64,000 bases of DNA from Hoylesella oralis ATCC 33269 (GCF_000185145.2 NZ_GL833119.1:1553464-1617463), one strand, 5' to 3'; shown: positions 27,665 through 37,079, counted from the first letter of the stretch. Made by a program: numbers and translations. The notes: generated by a model from the sequence alone, not told the origin.

Positions 27665-28001
27665 TAACGATTTCGAACGGCTGTGGAGCGAGAATAGAAG
27701 GCGCATCTTAGAGGCCGATACCGAGTATCTGAGTATCAAAGAAAGCTACCGCATGAAGTCTGGAGCCGACTGGTTACTCTTCGGAATACCCGCTGTGGCT
27801 GCCATAGTCGTGCTAAATTTCTCTTTTTTCGGAAATGAATTGCTGAACTGGATGCTGGGTGCTGTGGCGGCAATCGTGTCGTTCGTTATTTGCGTGTGGG
27901 TAAAATCGCTGCTGAACGGCAGCCGTCCGCTCTCGGAAGTAGAGGAAGATATAAAGAAACGATGCAGGGAGAAGTACGAAAAGACAGGCGAACTGCTTTA
28001 A
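27654..28001 (+). CDS. Small membrane protein of unknown function
   Basis: 115 residues. The N-terminus is charged (about 1-38), two adjacent membrane helices lie at about 40-88, and a charged Glu/Lys-rich tail ends the protein. Not recognised. It starts 11 bases before the end of uraA, so the two are translationally linked, and it may be a partner or regulator of the permease. Its stop overlaps the convergent hemW stop by 4 bases. Confidence 0.85.
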   Translation: MKPDNDFERLWSENRRRILEADTEYLSIKESYRMKSGADWLLFGIPAVAAIVVLNFSFFGNELLNWMLGAVAAIVSFVICVWVKSLLNGSRPLSEVEEDIKKRCREKYEKTGELL

Positions 28002-29113
28002 ACGAACATCAGATCGCTCATGACCATATCGCTTACGTACAGCCCCTTGCGTGTCAGTCTTGCACGATCGCCATTAATTTCGAGCAAGCCCGAAGCAATG
28101 TGTTTGCGGGCATTCTTCATAAAATAATTTCTGAAATTCGGGTGCTGTTTGTTCAGATCGATGCCTTCGTAAGTTCGGAGAGCCGTGGTAATGGTGTCGT
28201 TATACACGGTCTCCGGCGATAGAATTTCTTTCTCCATCGGTATTTCGCCGTGCTCTATTCCCTGCATATATAGTTCAATATTGTCGATATTCCACTGCCT
28301 CGACCGGCAGTCATAGGAATGTGCAGCCGCGCCGATGCCTATGTATGGAACGGCTTGCCAATAGCTGCTGTTGTGACAGCTTCTGTATCCGGGCTTGGCA
28401 AAATTACTGATTTCGTAATGTTCATAGCCTGCGGAACAGAGTTTGTCTATCAGTATTTCGTACATACTTCGGCTTTTCTCTTCATCCGTTTCCTGTACCT
28501 TACCCAGCGAAAGCATCTTGAATAGCCGAGTGCCTTCCTCGTACATCAGACTGTAAGCCGATATATGTTCCACTTCCAAGGCTAAGGTGCGGTCGATATC
28601 CGTATGCCATTCGCCGAGCGTTTGGCCCGAAAAGCCGAACATAAGGTCGATGCTGATGTTATTGATGCCCGCTCTTCTTAAATCAGATACGGCAGAAACG
28701 ATTTCAAGGGAGGTGTGCCGTCGGTTCAAAAAGCGCAGTCTGTCGTCGGAAAATGTTTGTGCTCCCAAGCTCACACGGTTGACAGGAAGTGAACGGAGTG
28801 CCGATGCAAAATCGGCAGTTACATCATCCGGATTGCATTCCAATGTGACCTCTTGCAGACAACCGGTATCATACACCTTATTAATATTATGGAATATCGT
28901 GCTTAGATGGCGATGCGAGAGCAACGAAGGCGTACCCCCGCCGAAATAAATCGTACGGATACGCCTGTCGGGCAGATAATCTTTCCGCAATTCCATCTCT
29001 TTGCAAACGGCTCTGACGTATCGGTCGATAAACTCAGATTGCGTGGTCGAGTAGAAGCCGCAGTATATGCAGCGGCTTTCGCAGAACGGAATATGTATGT
29101 AAAGTCCGTACAT
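27998..29113 (-). CDS. hemW: HemW-type radical SAM heme chaperone
   Basis: 371 residues. The radical SAM motif is CESRCIYCGF. The residue after the third Cys pair is Phe, as in HemW, not Cys as in coproporphyrinogen dehydrogenase HemN. GGGTPSLL and the HemW-type C-terminal domain follow. In the family it binds heme and hands it to respiratory enzymes; it is often misannotated as a coproporphyrinogen oxidase. Single gene with its own promoter. Confidence 0.92.
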   Translation of the reverse strand: MYGLYIHIPFCESRCIYCGFYSTTQSEFIDRYVRAVCKEMELRKDYLPDRRIRTIYFGGGTPSLLSHRHLSTIFHNINKVYDTGCLQEVTLECNPDDVTADFASALRSLPVNRVSLGAQTFSDDRLRFLNRRHTSLEIVSAVSDLRRAGINNISIDLMFGFSGQTLGEWHTDIDRTLALEVEHISAYSLMYEEGTRLFKMLSLGKVQETDEEKSRSMYEILIDKLCSAGYEHYEISNFAKPGYRSCHNSSYWQAVPYIGIGAAAHSYDCRSRQWNIDNIELYMQGIEHGEIPMEKEILSPETVYNDTITTALRTYEGIDLNKQHPNFRNYFMKNARKHIASGLLEINGDRARLTRKGLYVSDMVMSDLMFV

Positions 29114-29131
29114 GAATGTTCAAATTTGTTA

Positions 29132-29139
29132 CAAATTTA
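29132..29139 (-). promoter_or_regulatory. -7 promoter box of hemW
   Basis: TAAATTTG on the minus strand, 18 bases before the hemW ATG. Confidence 0.65.
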
Positions 29140-29264
29140 CTAATATGTTTTAAAAGATACCACCAATTCATTTAATTCTTTTGCGCAATATAGGAAAAAT
29201 GTATAACTTAGACGGCGAATGTTTAACAGACGAAAGTATTAACCATTTTAAATCTATAACCGTT

Positions 29265-31427
29265 ATGCGAGTATATCAAACTAACGAAATTAAGAACATT
29301 GCCTTGGTTGGCAGTGCGGGTAGCGGCAAGACTACTCTTGCCGAAAGTATGCTTTTTGAGGCCGGACTCATTAAACGTCGCGGCAGTATAGAGGCCAAAA
29401 ACACGGTCAGTGACTATTTCCCAGTTGAGCAAGAATACGGCTACTCGGTATTTCCAACTGTTTTTCATGTAGAGTGGAACAATAAAAAACTTAATATAAT
29501 CGATTGCCCGGGGGCCGACGACTTTATAGGCGGAGCCATTACGGCATTGAATGTAACCGACGAAGCCGTTATTCTTATCAATGGTCAATACGGTCCTGAA
29601 GTCGGCACACAGAACGTTTTTCGCTATACAGAGAAGCTCAAGAAGCCGGTTATATTCCTCATTAATCAGCTGGATTCCGATAAATGTGACTTCGATGCCA
29701 TTATCAACAACATGAAAGAGATATATGGACCGAAGTGCGTACAGATACAGTATCCGATAAATACAGGCAGTGATTTCAATTCGCTTATCGACGTTTTGCT
29801 GATGAAGAAGTTCACTTGGAAGCCGGAAGGTGGTACACCTACTGTTGAAGATATACCTGCCGAAGAGATGGACAAGGCTATGGAACTGCATAAAAAACTT
29901 GTTGAAACCGCTGCTGAAAACGATGAGAGTTTGATGGAGAAGTTCTTCGAAAGCGAGACACTTACCGAAGATGAGATGCGCGAAGGCATCCGTAAAGGGC
30001 TGATAACACGTTCTATATTCCCCATATTCTGTGTTTGTGCGGGCAAAGACATGGGCGTGCGTCGTCTGATGGAGTTCCTCGGAAACGTGGTACCCTTTGT
30101 GGGTGAGATGCCAAAGGTGCACAACTCGCGTGGCGAGGAAGTAGCTCCGAACAGCAATGGTCCGCAGTCTATCTATTTCTTTAAGACGGGTATGGAGCCA
30201 CATATCGGTGAGGTGTCTTACTTTAAGGTAATGAGCGGAAGTGTTAAATCGGGCGATGATCTGACGAATTCCGACCGTGGAAGCAAGGAACGTATAGGGC
30301 AAATTTACGCTTGTGCGGGCGCCAACCGCGTGCCGGTAGACCAATTAAATGCCGGAGATATAGGCTGTACCGTGAAATTGAAAGATGTGAAAACGGGTAA
30401 TACATTGAATGGAAAGGACGTAGAGCAGCGTTTTGATTTCATTAAATATCCAAACTCTAAGTATAGCCGTGCCATCAAAGCCGTGAATAGCGCCGAAATG
30501 GAGAAACTCATGGCTGCTCTGTTGAAGATGAGACAGGAAGATCCCACGTGGATAGTAGAGCAATCGAAAGAATTGAGGCAAACGATAGTGCACGGACAGG
30601 GTGAGTTTCATCTGCGTACACTGAAATGGCGTCTGGAAAACAACGAGAAACTTGCGGTGAAATTCGAAGAACCTAAGATACCTTATCGTGAGACCATCAC
30701 CAAACAGGCACGTGCAGATTATCGGCATAAGAAGCAAAGTGGCGGCGCCGGACAGTTCGGAGAAGTGCATCTGATAGTAGAACCGTATGCGGAAGGCATG
30801 CCAGATCCTACCGTTTACAAGTTCAACGGACAGGAATTCAAAATGAATATAAAGAGCAAAGAAGAGGTAGATTTGGCATGGGGAGGTAAGCTGGTGTTCA
30901 TAAATTCCGTTGTCGGAGGCGCCATAGACCTGCGCTTTATACCTGCTATTCTTAAGGGTGTGATGGACTGTATGGAGCATGGACCGCTCACAGGAAGCTA
31001 TGCCCGCGACGTCAGAGTGGTTGTCTACGATGGAAAGATGCACCCTGTAGATTCGAATGAACTATCGTTTACGCTTGCTGCCCGCCATGCTTTTGCCGAT
31101 GCATTCAAGCTTGCCGGCCCGAAAATACTTGAGCCCATTTACGATTTGGAGGTGTATGTGCCATCCGATTACATGGGCGATGTGATGAGCGACCTGCAGG
31201 GACGCCGCGCCTTGATCATGGGTATGGACAGCGAAGCGGGCTATCAGAAGCTGGCTGCAAAGATACCCTTGAAGGAGTTGGCCAACTATTCGATCTCGTT
31301 AAGCAGCCTTACCGGCGGTCGTGCTTCGTTTACTACGAAGTTTGCAAGCTACGAGTTGGTACCGAACGAGCTGCAGACAAAACTCATAGCCGAACATGAA
31401 ACCGAGTTAAAAGAGGAAGAAGATTAA
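29265..31427 (+). CDS. fusA2: Elongation factor G paralogue (EF-G2-like)
   Basis: About 720 residues with the full EF-G domain order: G domain, domain II, the ribosome-binding domains (YRETITKQARADYRHKKQSGG starts domain IV) and a C-terminal EF-G_C fold. The GTPase motifs are altered. The P-loop reads GSAGSGKTTL. The switch I region around QEYGYSV lacks the usual RGITI. G3 reads DCPGADDF in place of DTPGHVDF, so the catalytic His is Ala. G4 reads NQLD in place of NKxD. In Bacteroides thetaiotaomicron an EF-G2 of this kind works without GTP hydrolysis and supports translation under carbon starvation; the same role is inferred here. The start at 29265 (MRVYQTNEIKN) fits the family; an in-frame ATG at about 29199 would add 22 residues. 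A terminator follows at 31469. Confidence 0.93.
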   Translation: MRVYQTNEIKNIALVGSAGSGKTTLAESMLFEAGLIKRRGSIEAKNTVSDYFPVEQEYGYSVFPTVFHVEWNNKKLNIIDCPGADDFIGGAITALNVTDEAVILINGQYGPEVGTQNVFRYTEKLKKPVIFLINQLDSDKCDFDAIINNMKEIYGPKCVQIQYPINTGSDFNSLIDVLLMKKFTWKPEGGTPTVEDIPAEEMDKAMELHKKLVETAAENDESLMEKFFESETLTEDEMREGIRKGLITRSIFPIFCVCAGKDMGVRRLMEFLGNVVPFVGEMPKVHNSRGEEVAPNSNGPQSIYFFKTGMEPHIGEVSYFKVMSGSVKSGDDLTNSDRGSKERIGQIYACAGANRVPVDQLNAGDIGCTVKLKDVKTGNTLNGKDVEQRFDFIKYPNSKYSRAIKAVNSAEMEKLMAALLKMRQEDPTWIVEQSKELRQTIVHGQGEFHLRTLKWRLENNEKLAVKFEEPKIPYRETITKQARADYRHKKQSGGAGQFGEVHLIVEPYAEGMPDPTVYKFNGQEFKMNIKSKEEVDLAWGGKLVFINSVVGGAIDLRFIPAILKGVMDCMEHGPLTGSYARDVRVVVYDGKMHPVDSNELSFTLAARHAFADAFKLAGPKILEPIYDLEVYVPSDYMGDVMSDLQGRRALIMGMDSEAGYQKLAAKIPLKELANYSISLSSLTGGRASFTTKFASYELVPNELQTKLIAEHETELKEEED

Positions 31428-31468
31428 TCGTTTTGTGCTCTCTTGTAAGAGTCGGAACATAATAATAT

Positions 31469-31511
31469 AAGGTTCATATCCGTGTGTCGATACGCATAGG
31501 GTATGAACTTT
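31469..31511 (+). terminator. Terminator of the EF-G2-like gene
   Basis: A 13-bp stem with two G-T pairs (31469-31481 with 31499-31511) runs straight into a tract of eight T. Confidence 0.9.
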
Positions 31512-31661
31512 TTTTTGATCACAAGGCATTCTGTGCTTTATAGATGCACGGTTTATGTCCGATATATACACCGTCTGTGCCGGATAGATGTATAGTGTGT
31601 TCTTGACAGGCGTATCAGTCAATGTATTTGAACCGAGAGCCCAATCGGAGCAGGTGGTAGA

Positions 31662-31955
31662 TTAAGTCCAAAAGTCTCTGCTTTCTGTTGGTGTCATGGT
31701 GCCTCCGCATTTGGGGCATGTGTGCCCGTTCCATCGTGTAATTTTATCGTTTCCGCATCGTGGACATAGTCTTCCTGTCTCCGAATTGAACGATGGAGCC
31801 ACGTCGCCTATCACTCCTCCGACCACAATATTCCGTATGGCTTTGCACTCCGGACATAAGATGGGCGTGATATGTTGTCCGAACAATCCCTTTCCTTCGT
31901 AGATTTCGGCTTCATATCCACATTTATTGCATCTGTAAATTCTCTTTAAAGCCAT
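31662..31955 (-). CDS. Small double zinc-ribbon protein
   Basis: 97 residues with four CxxC pairs: CNKC and CPEC in the N-terminal half, CPRC and CPKC in the C-terminal half. These make two probable zinc ribbons joined by a Gly/Val-rich hinge (NIVVGGVIGDVAP). Such proteins bind nucleic acid or other proteins; the function is unknown. Cytoplasmic. Single gene; I found no clear promoter box upstream. Confidence 0.85.
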   Translation of the reverse strand: MALKRIYRCNKCGYEAEIYEGKGLFGQHITPILCPECKAIRNIVVGGVIGDVAPSFNSETGRLCPRCGNDKITRWNGHTCPKCGGTMTPTESRDFWT

Positions 31956-32069
31956 GTGTAGATGTTGTATGTTTAAATTTTATAGGGGAGTTGTTGCCCC
32001 CGCTTGTACATAAAACAGCGATGCATATAGATATTTCTGTTAGCGGCAGATGGAGAAATAGCACAAAAA

Positions 32070-32094
32070 AACCGTTGAGCTATGCCCAACGGTT
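32070..32094 (-). terminator. Terminator of the small lipoprotein gene
   Basis: The stem AACCGTTG/CAACGGTT with a 9-base loop; on the minus strand a tract of seven T follows. Confidence 0.85.
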
Positions 32095-32125
32095 CGTTTC
32101 TCTCATTTTTCAGTTCGAGCTATAA

Positions 32126-32290
32126 TTACATAGCAGAATCTGCTGCTGCTGTATCAACTGCTGCTGTATCAACAGTATCAACTGCTACTGTGTCAGTGTC
32201 GTTTGTGTTAGCAGGAGCTGCTGTCTTCTTACAAGAAGAAGCAAAAGAGATAGCTACGATAGCTACGAACATTAAAACTAATTTCTTCAT
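32126..32290 (-). CDS. Small lipoprotein, 54 residues
   Basis: Reads MKKLVLMFVAIVAISF, then ASSCKK: a signal peptide ending in a lipobox with Cys20. The mature part of 34 residues is nearly all Ala, Val, Asp and Thr, with repeats of the type VDT (AVDTVDTAAVDTAAADSAM). A promoter box (32342-32349) and a terminator (32070-32094) frame it exactly, which supports it as a real gene. Function unknown; small abundant lipoproteins of this style are common in Bacteroidales. Confidence 0.85.
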   Translation of the reverse strand: MKKLVLMFVAIVAISFASSCKKTAAPANTNDTDTVAVDTVDTAAVDTAAADSAM

Positions 32291-32341
32291 TTTCTTTGCT
32301 TTTTAAATCTGTAAAACAATCATTTGTTTATTAAAACGTTG

Positions 32342-32349
32342 CAAAGGTA
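32342..32349 (-). promoter_or_regulatory. -7 promoter box of the small lipoprotein gene
   Basis: TACCTTTG on the minus strand; leader about 45 bases. In the 353-bp gap 32291-32643 the only other feature seen is the mtaB promoter at 32561; the middle part is T-rich without recognisable content. Confidence 0.7.
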
Positions 32350-32560
32350 AGTATTTTTTTAATATGTTGTCATTTTTTTTGTGACTTTTTTTCGATGTAT
32401 TTGTAACTTCTTTCTAATCTATTGTATATCAGTAATTTGCAAACTGGTAACGAATGTTAAAGTTTTTCGGCAGGAGTATTTTCGTGTTATTTGCCATGTT
32501 TTTGGGATGTTTGGGGGCTAAAAAGTGATTGCCTTGCAGTAGAATTTGATGAAAAAACCG

Positions 32561-32568
32561 TAACTTTG
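32561..32568 (+). promoter_or_regulatory. -7 promoter box of mtaB
   Basis: TAACTTTG matches TAnnTTTG, 75 bases before the mtaB ATG. Confidence 0.65.
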
Positions 32569-32643
32569 CATTACGTATATAATATATAAGGTAGACCGGA
32601 GGATGTTTTTTCTCTGTTTGATGTATAATTTGGGTAAGGTAAT

Positions 32644-34002
32644 ATGATTGATTCGAGCGCTTTTCAGGGGAAAAAAGCCGTCTATTATACACTTGGTTGC
32701 AAGCTTAACTTCTCGGAAACGTCGACATTCGGCAAGCTGTTACAAGAATATGGTGTAACGAATGCTGCCGATGGAGAGCGGGCAGATATCTGTTTAATCA
32801 ATACTTGTTCGGTAACAGAGGTGGCAGATCATAAATGCAGGCAGGCCATTCATCGCATGGTGAGGGATAATCCGGGGGCGTTTGTCGTGGTAACCGGTTG
32901 CTATGCACAGCTGGAATCGGAGACCGTGAGCAAGATAGAAGGAGTGGATTTGGTACTGGGTAGCAATGAAAAAGCTAATTTGGTACAGCGGTTGAACGAT
33001 GCTTGGTTAGAGAAAAGTACTATCAGCAGTGCCAGCGGTTTCAACGAACATCTGCACGCTTTTCACTCGGTAAAGACGAAAGACATAAAAACTTTCGCTC
33101 CTTCTTGCTCGAGGGGAAACCGTACAAGATATTTCTTAAAAGTGCAAGATGGTTGCAATTACTTCTGTACTTATTGTACAATACCCTATGCAAGGGGCTT
33201 CTCTCGTAATCCTACTATTGCCTCCTTGGTTGAACAGGCCCGGCAGGCAGTGGCCGAAGGTGGTAAGGAAATTGTGCTTACCGGCGTGAACATCGGCGAT
33301 TTCGGGGTAACTACAAATGAGCGTTTTATAGATTTGGTGAAGGCTTTAGATAAGGTCGAAGGCGTTAAAAGATACCGCATAAGCAGCTTGGAACCCGATC
33401 TTTTAGACGACGAACTGATAGAATATTGTGCCCGTTCGCGTGCTTTTATGCCACATTTTCATATTCCCTTGCAGAGTGGTTCCGATGATGTACTCAAGCT
33501 GATGCACCGACGTTACGATCGTACACTGTTCGCTCATAAGATACAATTGATAAAAGAAAAGATGCCAGATGCCTTTATAGGCGTGGATGTGATGGTGGGT
33601 TCTCGCGGGGAACGCCCCGAGTATTTCGAAGATTGTTACGATTTTCTTCGATCGCTGGATATAACTCAACTTCATGTTTTCCCTTATAGTGAGCGACCGG
33701 GTACCGCTGCACTGTCGATACCTTATGTAGTTGCCGAAAAAGAAAAGAAACTCCGTTCCAAACGTTTGTTGCAGCTTTCCGACGAAAAAATGCAGGCTTT
33801 CTATGCTAAATATATAGGGACGAAGGCCGAGGTGTTGTTCGAAAAGGCCACGGTGGGTAGGGCTATGCACGGTTTCACCAAAAACTATATCCGTGTGGAG
33901 TTGCCTGCATCGCTGGCACGTGAGGAATACGACAACCAATTGATTACCGTCGAGCTCGGTAATTTTAACCATGATAAATCATCATTAAAGGCGATATTAT
34001 GA
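32644..34002 (+). CDS. mtaB: tRNA t6A37 methylthiotransferase MtaB
   Basis: 452 residues. The N-terminal UPF0004 domain holds three cluster cysteines (TLGCKLNFSET, NTCSVTEVAD, GCYAQ). The radical SAM motif is GCNYFCTYCTIPYARG, and a C-terminal TRAM-like region follows. The enzyme adds a methylthio group to t6A at position 37 of ANN-decoding tRNAs. The opening YTLGCKLN pattern separates MtaB from MiaB and RimO. The last codon overlaps the next start by 4 bases (ATGA). Confidence 0.93.
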   Translation: MIDSSAFQGKKAVYYTLGCKLNFSETSTFGKLLQEYGVTNAADGERADICLINTCSVTEVADHKCRQAIHRMVRDNPGAFVVVTGCYAQLESETVSKIEGVDLVLGSNEKANLVQRLNDAWLEKSTISSASGFNEHLHAFHSVKTKDIKTFAPSCSRGNRTRYFLKVQDGCNYFCTYCTIPYARGFSRNPTIASLVEQARQAVAEGGKEIVLTGVNIGDFGVTTNERFIDLVKALDKVEGVKRYRISSLEPDLLDDELIEYCARSRAFMPHFHIPLQSGSDDVLKLMHRRYDRTLFAHKIQLIKEKMPDAFIGVDVMVGSRGERPEYFEDCYDFLRSLDITQLHVFPYSERPGTAALSIPYVVAEKEKKLRSKRLLQLSDEKMQAFYAKYIGTKAEVLFEKATVGRAMHGFTKNYIRVELPASLAREEYDNQLITVELGNFNHDKSSLKAIL

Positions 34003-35015
34003 AATTGGCAATTGTTATATTGAACTGGAATGGGCGGGCTATGCTTGAAAAATACTTGCCCAAAGTGCTCGATTACTCACGTGACGAGGCGACAGTCTTT
34101 GTATCTGACAACGCTTCGACCGATGATTCGTTGCGCTGGATTGAGAAACATTGCCGAGAGTGCAAGACTATATCGCTTGAAAAGAATTGGGGTTTTGCCG
34201 ATGGATATAACCAATCGTTGAAACAGATAGATGCTGAATATTACCTACTTCTCAATTCAGACATCGAAGTTACCCACCATTGGCTTACTCCTCTTATCGA
34301 ATTTATGGATAATCACCCTGAAGTAGCGGCTTGCCAGCCTAAACTTTTGTCGGAAAAAGATAAGGACTCCTTTGAATATGCCGGTGCTTGCGGAGGCTTT
34401 TTAGATAGGTATGGTTACCCTTTTTGTAGAGGGCGTATTTTCGAAACTGTAGAAAAAGACTACGGACAATATGACTATTTACAGGAAATATTTTGGGCCT
34501 CGGGGGCTTGCATGATGGTTAGAAGCAAAGATTATTGGGCTGTCGGCGGGCTTGACGGGCGTTTCTTCGCCCACAATGAGGAGATCGACCTCTGTTGGCG
34601 CCTGCGTATTATGGGGCGAAAACTATATTGTATTCCCGAAAGTTATGTGTATCATGTGGGAGGAGGCACACTTCCGAAAGGCAATCCCATGAAAACTTTC
34701 CTTAATTTTCGTAACAACTTGACCATGCTTTACAAAAATCTACCCGAAAAAGACTTTATACATGTCATGCGTGTGAGGCGTGTGCTCGATTACGTAGCAG
34801 CCTTTGAAACACTCATCATTAACCGTAATTGGAGAGATTTTACGGCAATCTTCAAGGCAAGGAGAGCCTTTCGACGATGGCTTCCCGACTTTTACGAAGA
34901 CCGTAAACGTATTCAGAACATGCGGAAAGACAGCACTGCAGATGAAAGAGAAAGTTTCTCTATCCTTCGTCTTTATTATATAAAAGGTATCAGGCAATAT
35001 TCTAAAATAGTATAG
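33999..35015 (+). CDS. Family 2 glycosyltransferase
   Basis: 338 residues, GT-A fold. It opens with LAIVILNWNG, has a DNASTDDS nucleotide-sugar segment and a metal-binding NSDIEV motif, and later WASGACMMVR and DEEIDLCWR-like acid residues (NEEIDLCWRL). It resembles rhamnosyltransferase-type enzymes that build surface glycans; donor and acceptor are unknown. No membrane segment. Translationally coupled to mtaB, although the two functions seem unrelated. Confidence 0.9.
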   Translation: MKLAIVILNWNGRAMLEKYLPKVLDYSRDEATVFVSDNASTDDSLRWIEKHCRECKTISLEKNWGFADGYNQSLKQIDAEYYLLLNSDIEVTHHWLTPLIEFMDNHPEVAACQPKLLSEKDKDSFEYAGACGGFLDRYGYPFCRGRIFETVEKDYGQYDYLQEIFWASGACMMVRSKDYWAVGGLDGRFFAHNEEIDLCWRLRIMGRKLYCIPESYVYHVGGGTLPKGNPMKTFLNFRNNLTMLYKNLPEKDFIHVMRVRRVLDYVAAFETLIINRNWRDFTAIFKARRAFRRWLPDFYEDRKRIQNMRKDSTADERESFSILRLYYIKGIRQYSKIV

Positions 35016-35107
35016 AAAGTGCTATGCAATATACGCATTCTTAATTTTAACAATTTAAAGTTTAAGCGCTTATTTAACGTATTAATTTAATATTTTTAGC
35101 TTAAATG

Positions 35108-35138
35108 TTTGATTTTAAAATATTTTTTAGTACTTTTG
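35108..35138 (+). promoter_or_regulatory. Promoter of the gldB-like gene
   Basis: TTTG (35108-35111), 19 bases, then TACTTTTG (35131-35138): a perfect Bacteroidota consensus, 28 bases before the GTG start. Confidence 0.8.
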
Positions 35139-35166
35139 TCGCAATAATTCGGATAATATTGTTACG

Positions 35167-35973
35167 GTGAGGAAGGTTTATTTCATATTTATGATAGCGA
35201 TGTTGCTTTGTTCGGCATGCGAATATAAGCTGAAACCAAACGATGATGAGCAGGATTTTCGTATCGAAATTCAGCGTTATGACCGGTTGGAAAGTCGCTA
35301 TCTTACTACAGGTGACTTCTCTGCATTGCAACAAATGAACACCGGTTACCCCATGGAAACGCGCACATTGATAGAAGATGTGCTGCAATTAGGTGAGGTA
35401 AACGATCCCGAAATCAATAGTAAATTTCTGAAATTCTATCAAGATACGCTTCTTCAAACCATCATTGCCGATGCCGAAACGCAGTATGCAAGCATGGATG
35501 ACATTAATCGTAGTTTGGATAAAGCTTTCGAAAGGTTAGAGAAGATATTGCCTAAAATGGAATTGCCCACGGTGTATGCCCAAATCGGAGCATTGGATCA
35601 GAGCGTGGTTATCGGCGATAAATCGATTGGAATTTCATTGGATAAGTATCTTGGAAAGGACTATCCGCCCTATAAGAAGTTCTATTCGCAGCAGCAACGC
35701 AGTACGATGACGCGCGATTTCATTGTGCCCGATTGCCTGAATTTTTATCTGCTAAGTCTGTTCCCATTGAAGAATTATTCCAATAGGTCGCAGATGGAAA
35801 AAGACCTGCATATGGGGAAAGTGATGTGGGTTGTAAATAAAATCATGGATACCCATTTCTTCAATACCAAGTATGTGGACATGGTAGACGGGTATATGAA
35901 GAAAAATAAGAAGGTTAGCATAAAGGAAATGCTTCTTTCGGACAACTATCAACTTATTCAAGAAGCCGGATAA
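35167..35973 (+). CDS. GldB-like lipoprotein
   Basis: 268 residues starting with GTG. The signal peptide ends in a lipobox (MLLCSAC, Cys about 19). The body resembles GldB, a lipoprotein named for Flavobacterium gliding, which also occurs in non-gliding Bacteroidales. Features include IEIQRYDRLES near the N-terminus and IGISLDKYLGKDYPPYKKFY in the middle. Its role outside gliding is unknown, and no other gld gene is in the window. The promoter spacing supports the GTG start. Confidence 0.85.
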   Translation: MRKVYFIFMIAMLLCSACEYKLKPNDDEQDFRIEIQRYDRLESRYLTTGDFSALQQMNTGYPMETRTLIEDVLQLGEVNDPEINSKFLKFYQDTLLQTIIADAETQYASMDDINRSLDKAFERLEKILPKMELPTVYAQIGALDQSVVIGDKSIGISLDKYLGKDYPPYKKFYSQQQRSTMTRDFIVPDCLNFYLLSLFPLKNYSNRSQMEKDLHMGKVMWVVNKIMDTHFFNTKYVDMVDGYMKKNKKVSIKEMLLSDNYQLIQEAG

Positions 35974-36139
35974 AACAGTCTTAGGCAGGCAGGCCTTTTT
36001 ACCTTTTTTAAATTTTTATGGAAGCAATGCCTATCTTCTAAGAAACTTATATCAGCTTTTTAAAGGGCTTATATCTACTATCTGGTGGGGTTACATATAC
36101 TGTTTGGTAAACTATGGCAGTAGCGATAGTAGTCTTTCT

Positions 36140-37072
36140 TTATAACAACAGGCCGGAAGAGTGGCGGGCATATTGTCCTTGGAATGCTTGGGTATGCCGA
36201 AGGTGTTGCATCAGCAGATTGGCGAACTCGTAGTTTTTCAGTCCCCATTTGGGGGCTACGAGCAGATCGGATGGTGCCTGACTCACAAATCTATCGAGTA
36301 CCAAATCTTTACGTAACAGTTGTATGTAACCGACAATCAGTTCTATATATTCTTGCGGTGTGTATAAGTGGAACGGATGTTCGACGTATTCTTCGGCCAG
36401 CCGCGTGCCGCGTATGATCTGCATTTGGTGTATCTTGAGGATGTCGATGGGCAGTGCTGAGATGATAGGTGCTTGGCGCAGACTTTCTTCACGGTCTTCT
36501 TCGGGCAGTCCGAGTATGATGTGCGCGCCCGTAAGTATGCCCCTTGCATGCGTTCGTTCTACGGCCGATCGCGAACAGGCGAAGTCGTGTCCTCGGTTGA
36601 TGTGTAGCAGTGTGCGGTCGTTAGCGGTCTCAATGCCGTATTCCACCAACACGAAAGTCTGTTTGTTCAGCCCTTCCAAGTAGTCGAGAAGAGCCTCCGG
36701 CATGCAGTCGGGGCGCGTTCCGATAACAATGCCGACCACGTCTTCTGTGCTCAGAGCCTCCTCGTACATGCGACGGAGCGACTCCAGCGGCGAATAGGTG
36801 TTGGTGTAGGCTTGGAAATAGGCAAGGTATTTCATGGCCGGATACTTCTTCGAGAAGAAGCGTTTGCCATCTTCGAGCTGTTCGGTTATAGTCTTTTTGC
36901 GGTTACAATACGCAGGGTTAAAGGTTCTGTTATCGCAATATGTGCAGCCTCCTCGGCCTGTTAACCCATCGCGGTTGGGGCATGTGAAGCCGGCATCTAT
37001 GGAAATCTTCTGTACTTTATAGGGAAAACGTTGGCGGAGCCATGTACCAAAATCGTTGTAATATTGTTTCAT
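36140..37072 (-). CDS. Radical SAM protein, YhcC/TIGR01212 type
   Basis: 310 residues. The N-terminus (FPYKVQKISIDAGFTCPNRDG) with Cys residues in CPNRDGLTGRGGCTYC matches the YhcC-type radical SAM family, whose cluster motif is spaced more widely than CxxxCxxC. No proven function in the family; a role in RNA or cofactor modification has been supposed. The promoter box lies only 7 bases from the ATG. Divergent from the DPP IV gene with 65 bases between. Confidence 0.88.
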   Translation of the reverse strand: MKQYYNDFGTWLRQRFPYKVQKISIDAGFTCPNRDGLTGRGGCTYCDNRTFNPAYCNRKKTITEQLEDGKRFFSKKYPAMKYLAYFQAYTNTYSPLESLRRMYEEALSTEDVVGIVIGTRPDCMPEALLDYLEGLNKQTFVLVEYGIETANDRTLLHINRGHDFACSRSAVERTHARGILTGAHIILGLPEEDREESLRQAPIISALPIDILKIHQMQIIRGTRLAEEYVEHPFHLYTPQEYIELIVGYIQLLRKDLVLDRFVSQAPSDLLVAPKWGLKNYEFANLLMQHLRHTQAFQGQYARHSSGLLL

Positions 37073-37079
37073 TTGCTTG

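Noticed and set aside
29667..30157. Long minus-strand frames inside the EF-G2-like gene
   Set aside because: Shadow frames of a well-supported coding region; no independent promoter or family pattern.
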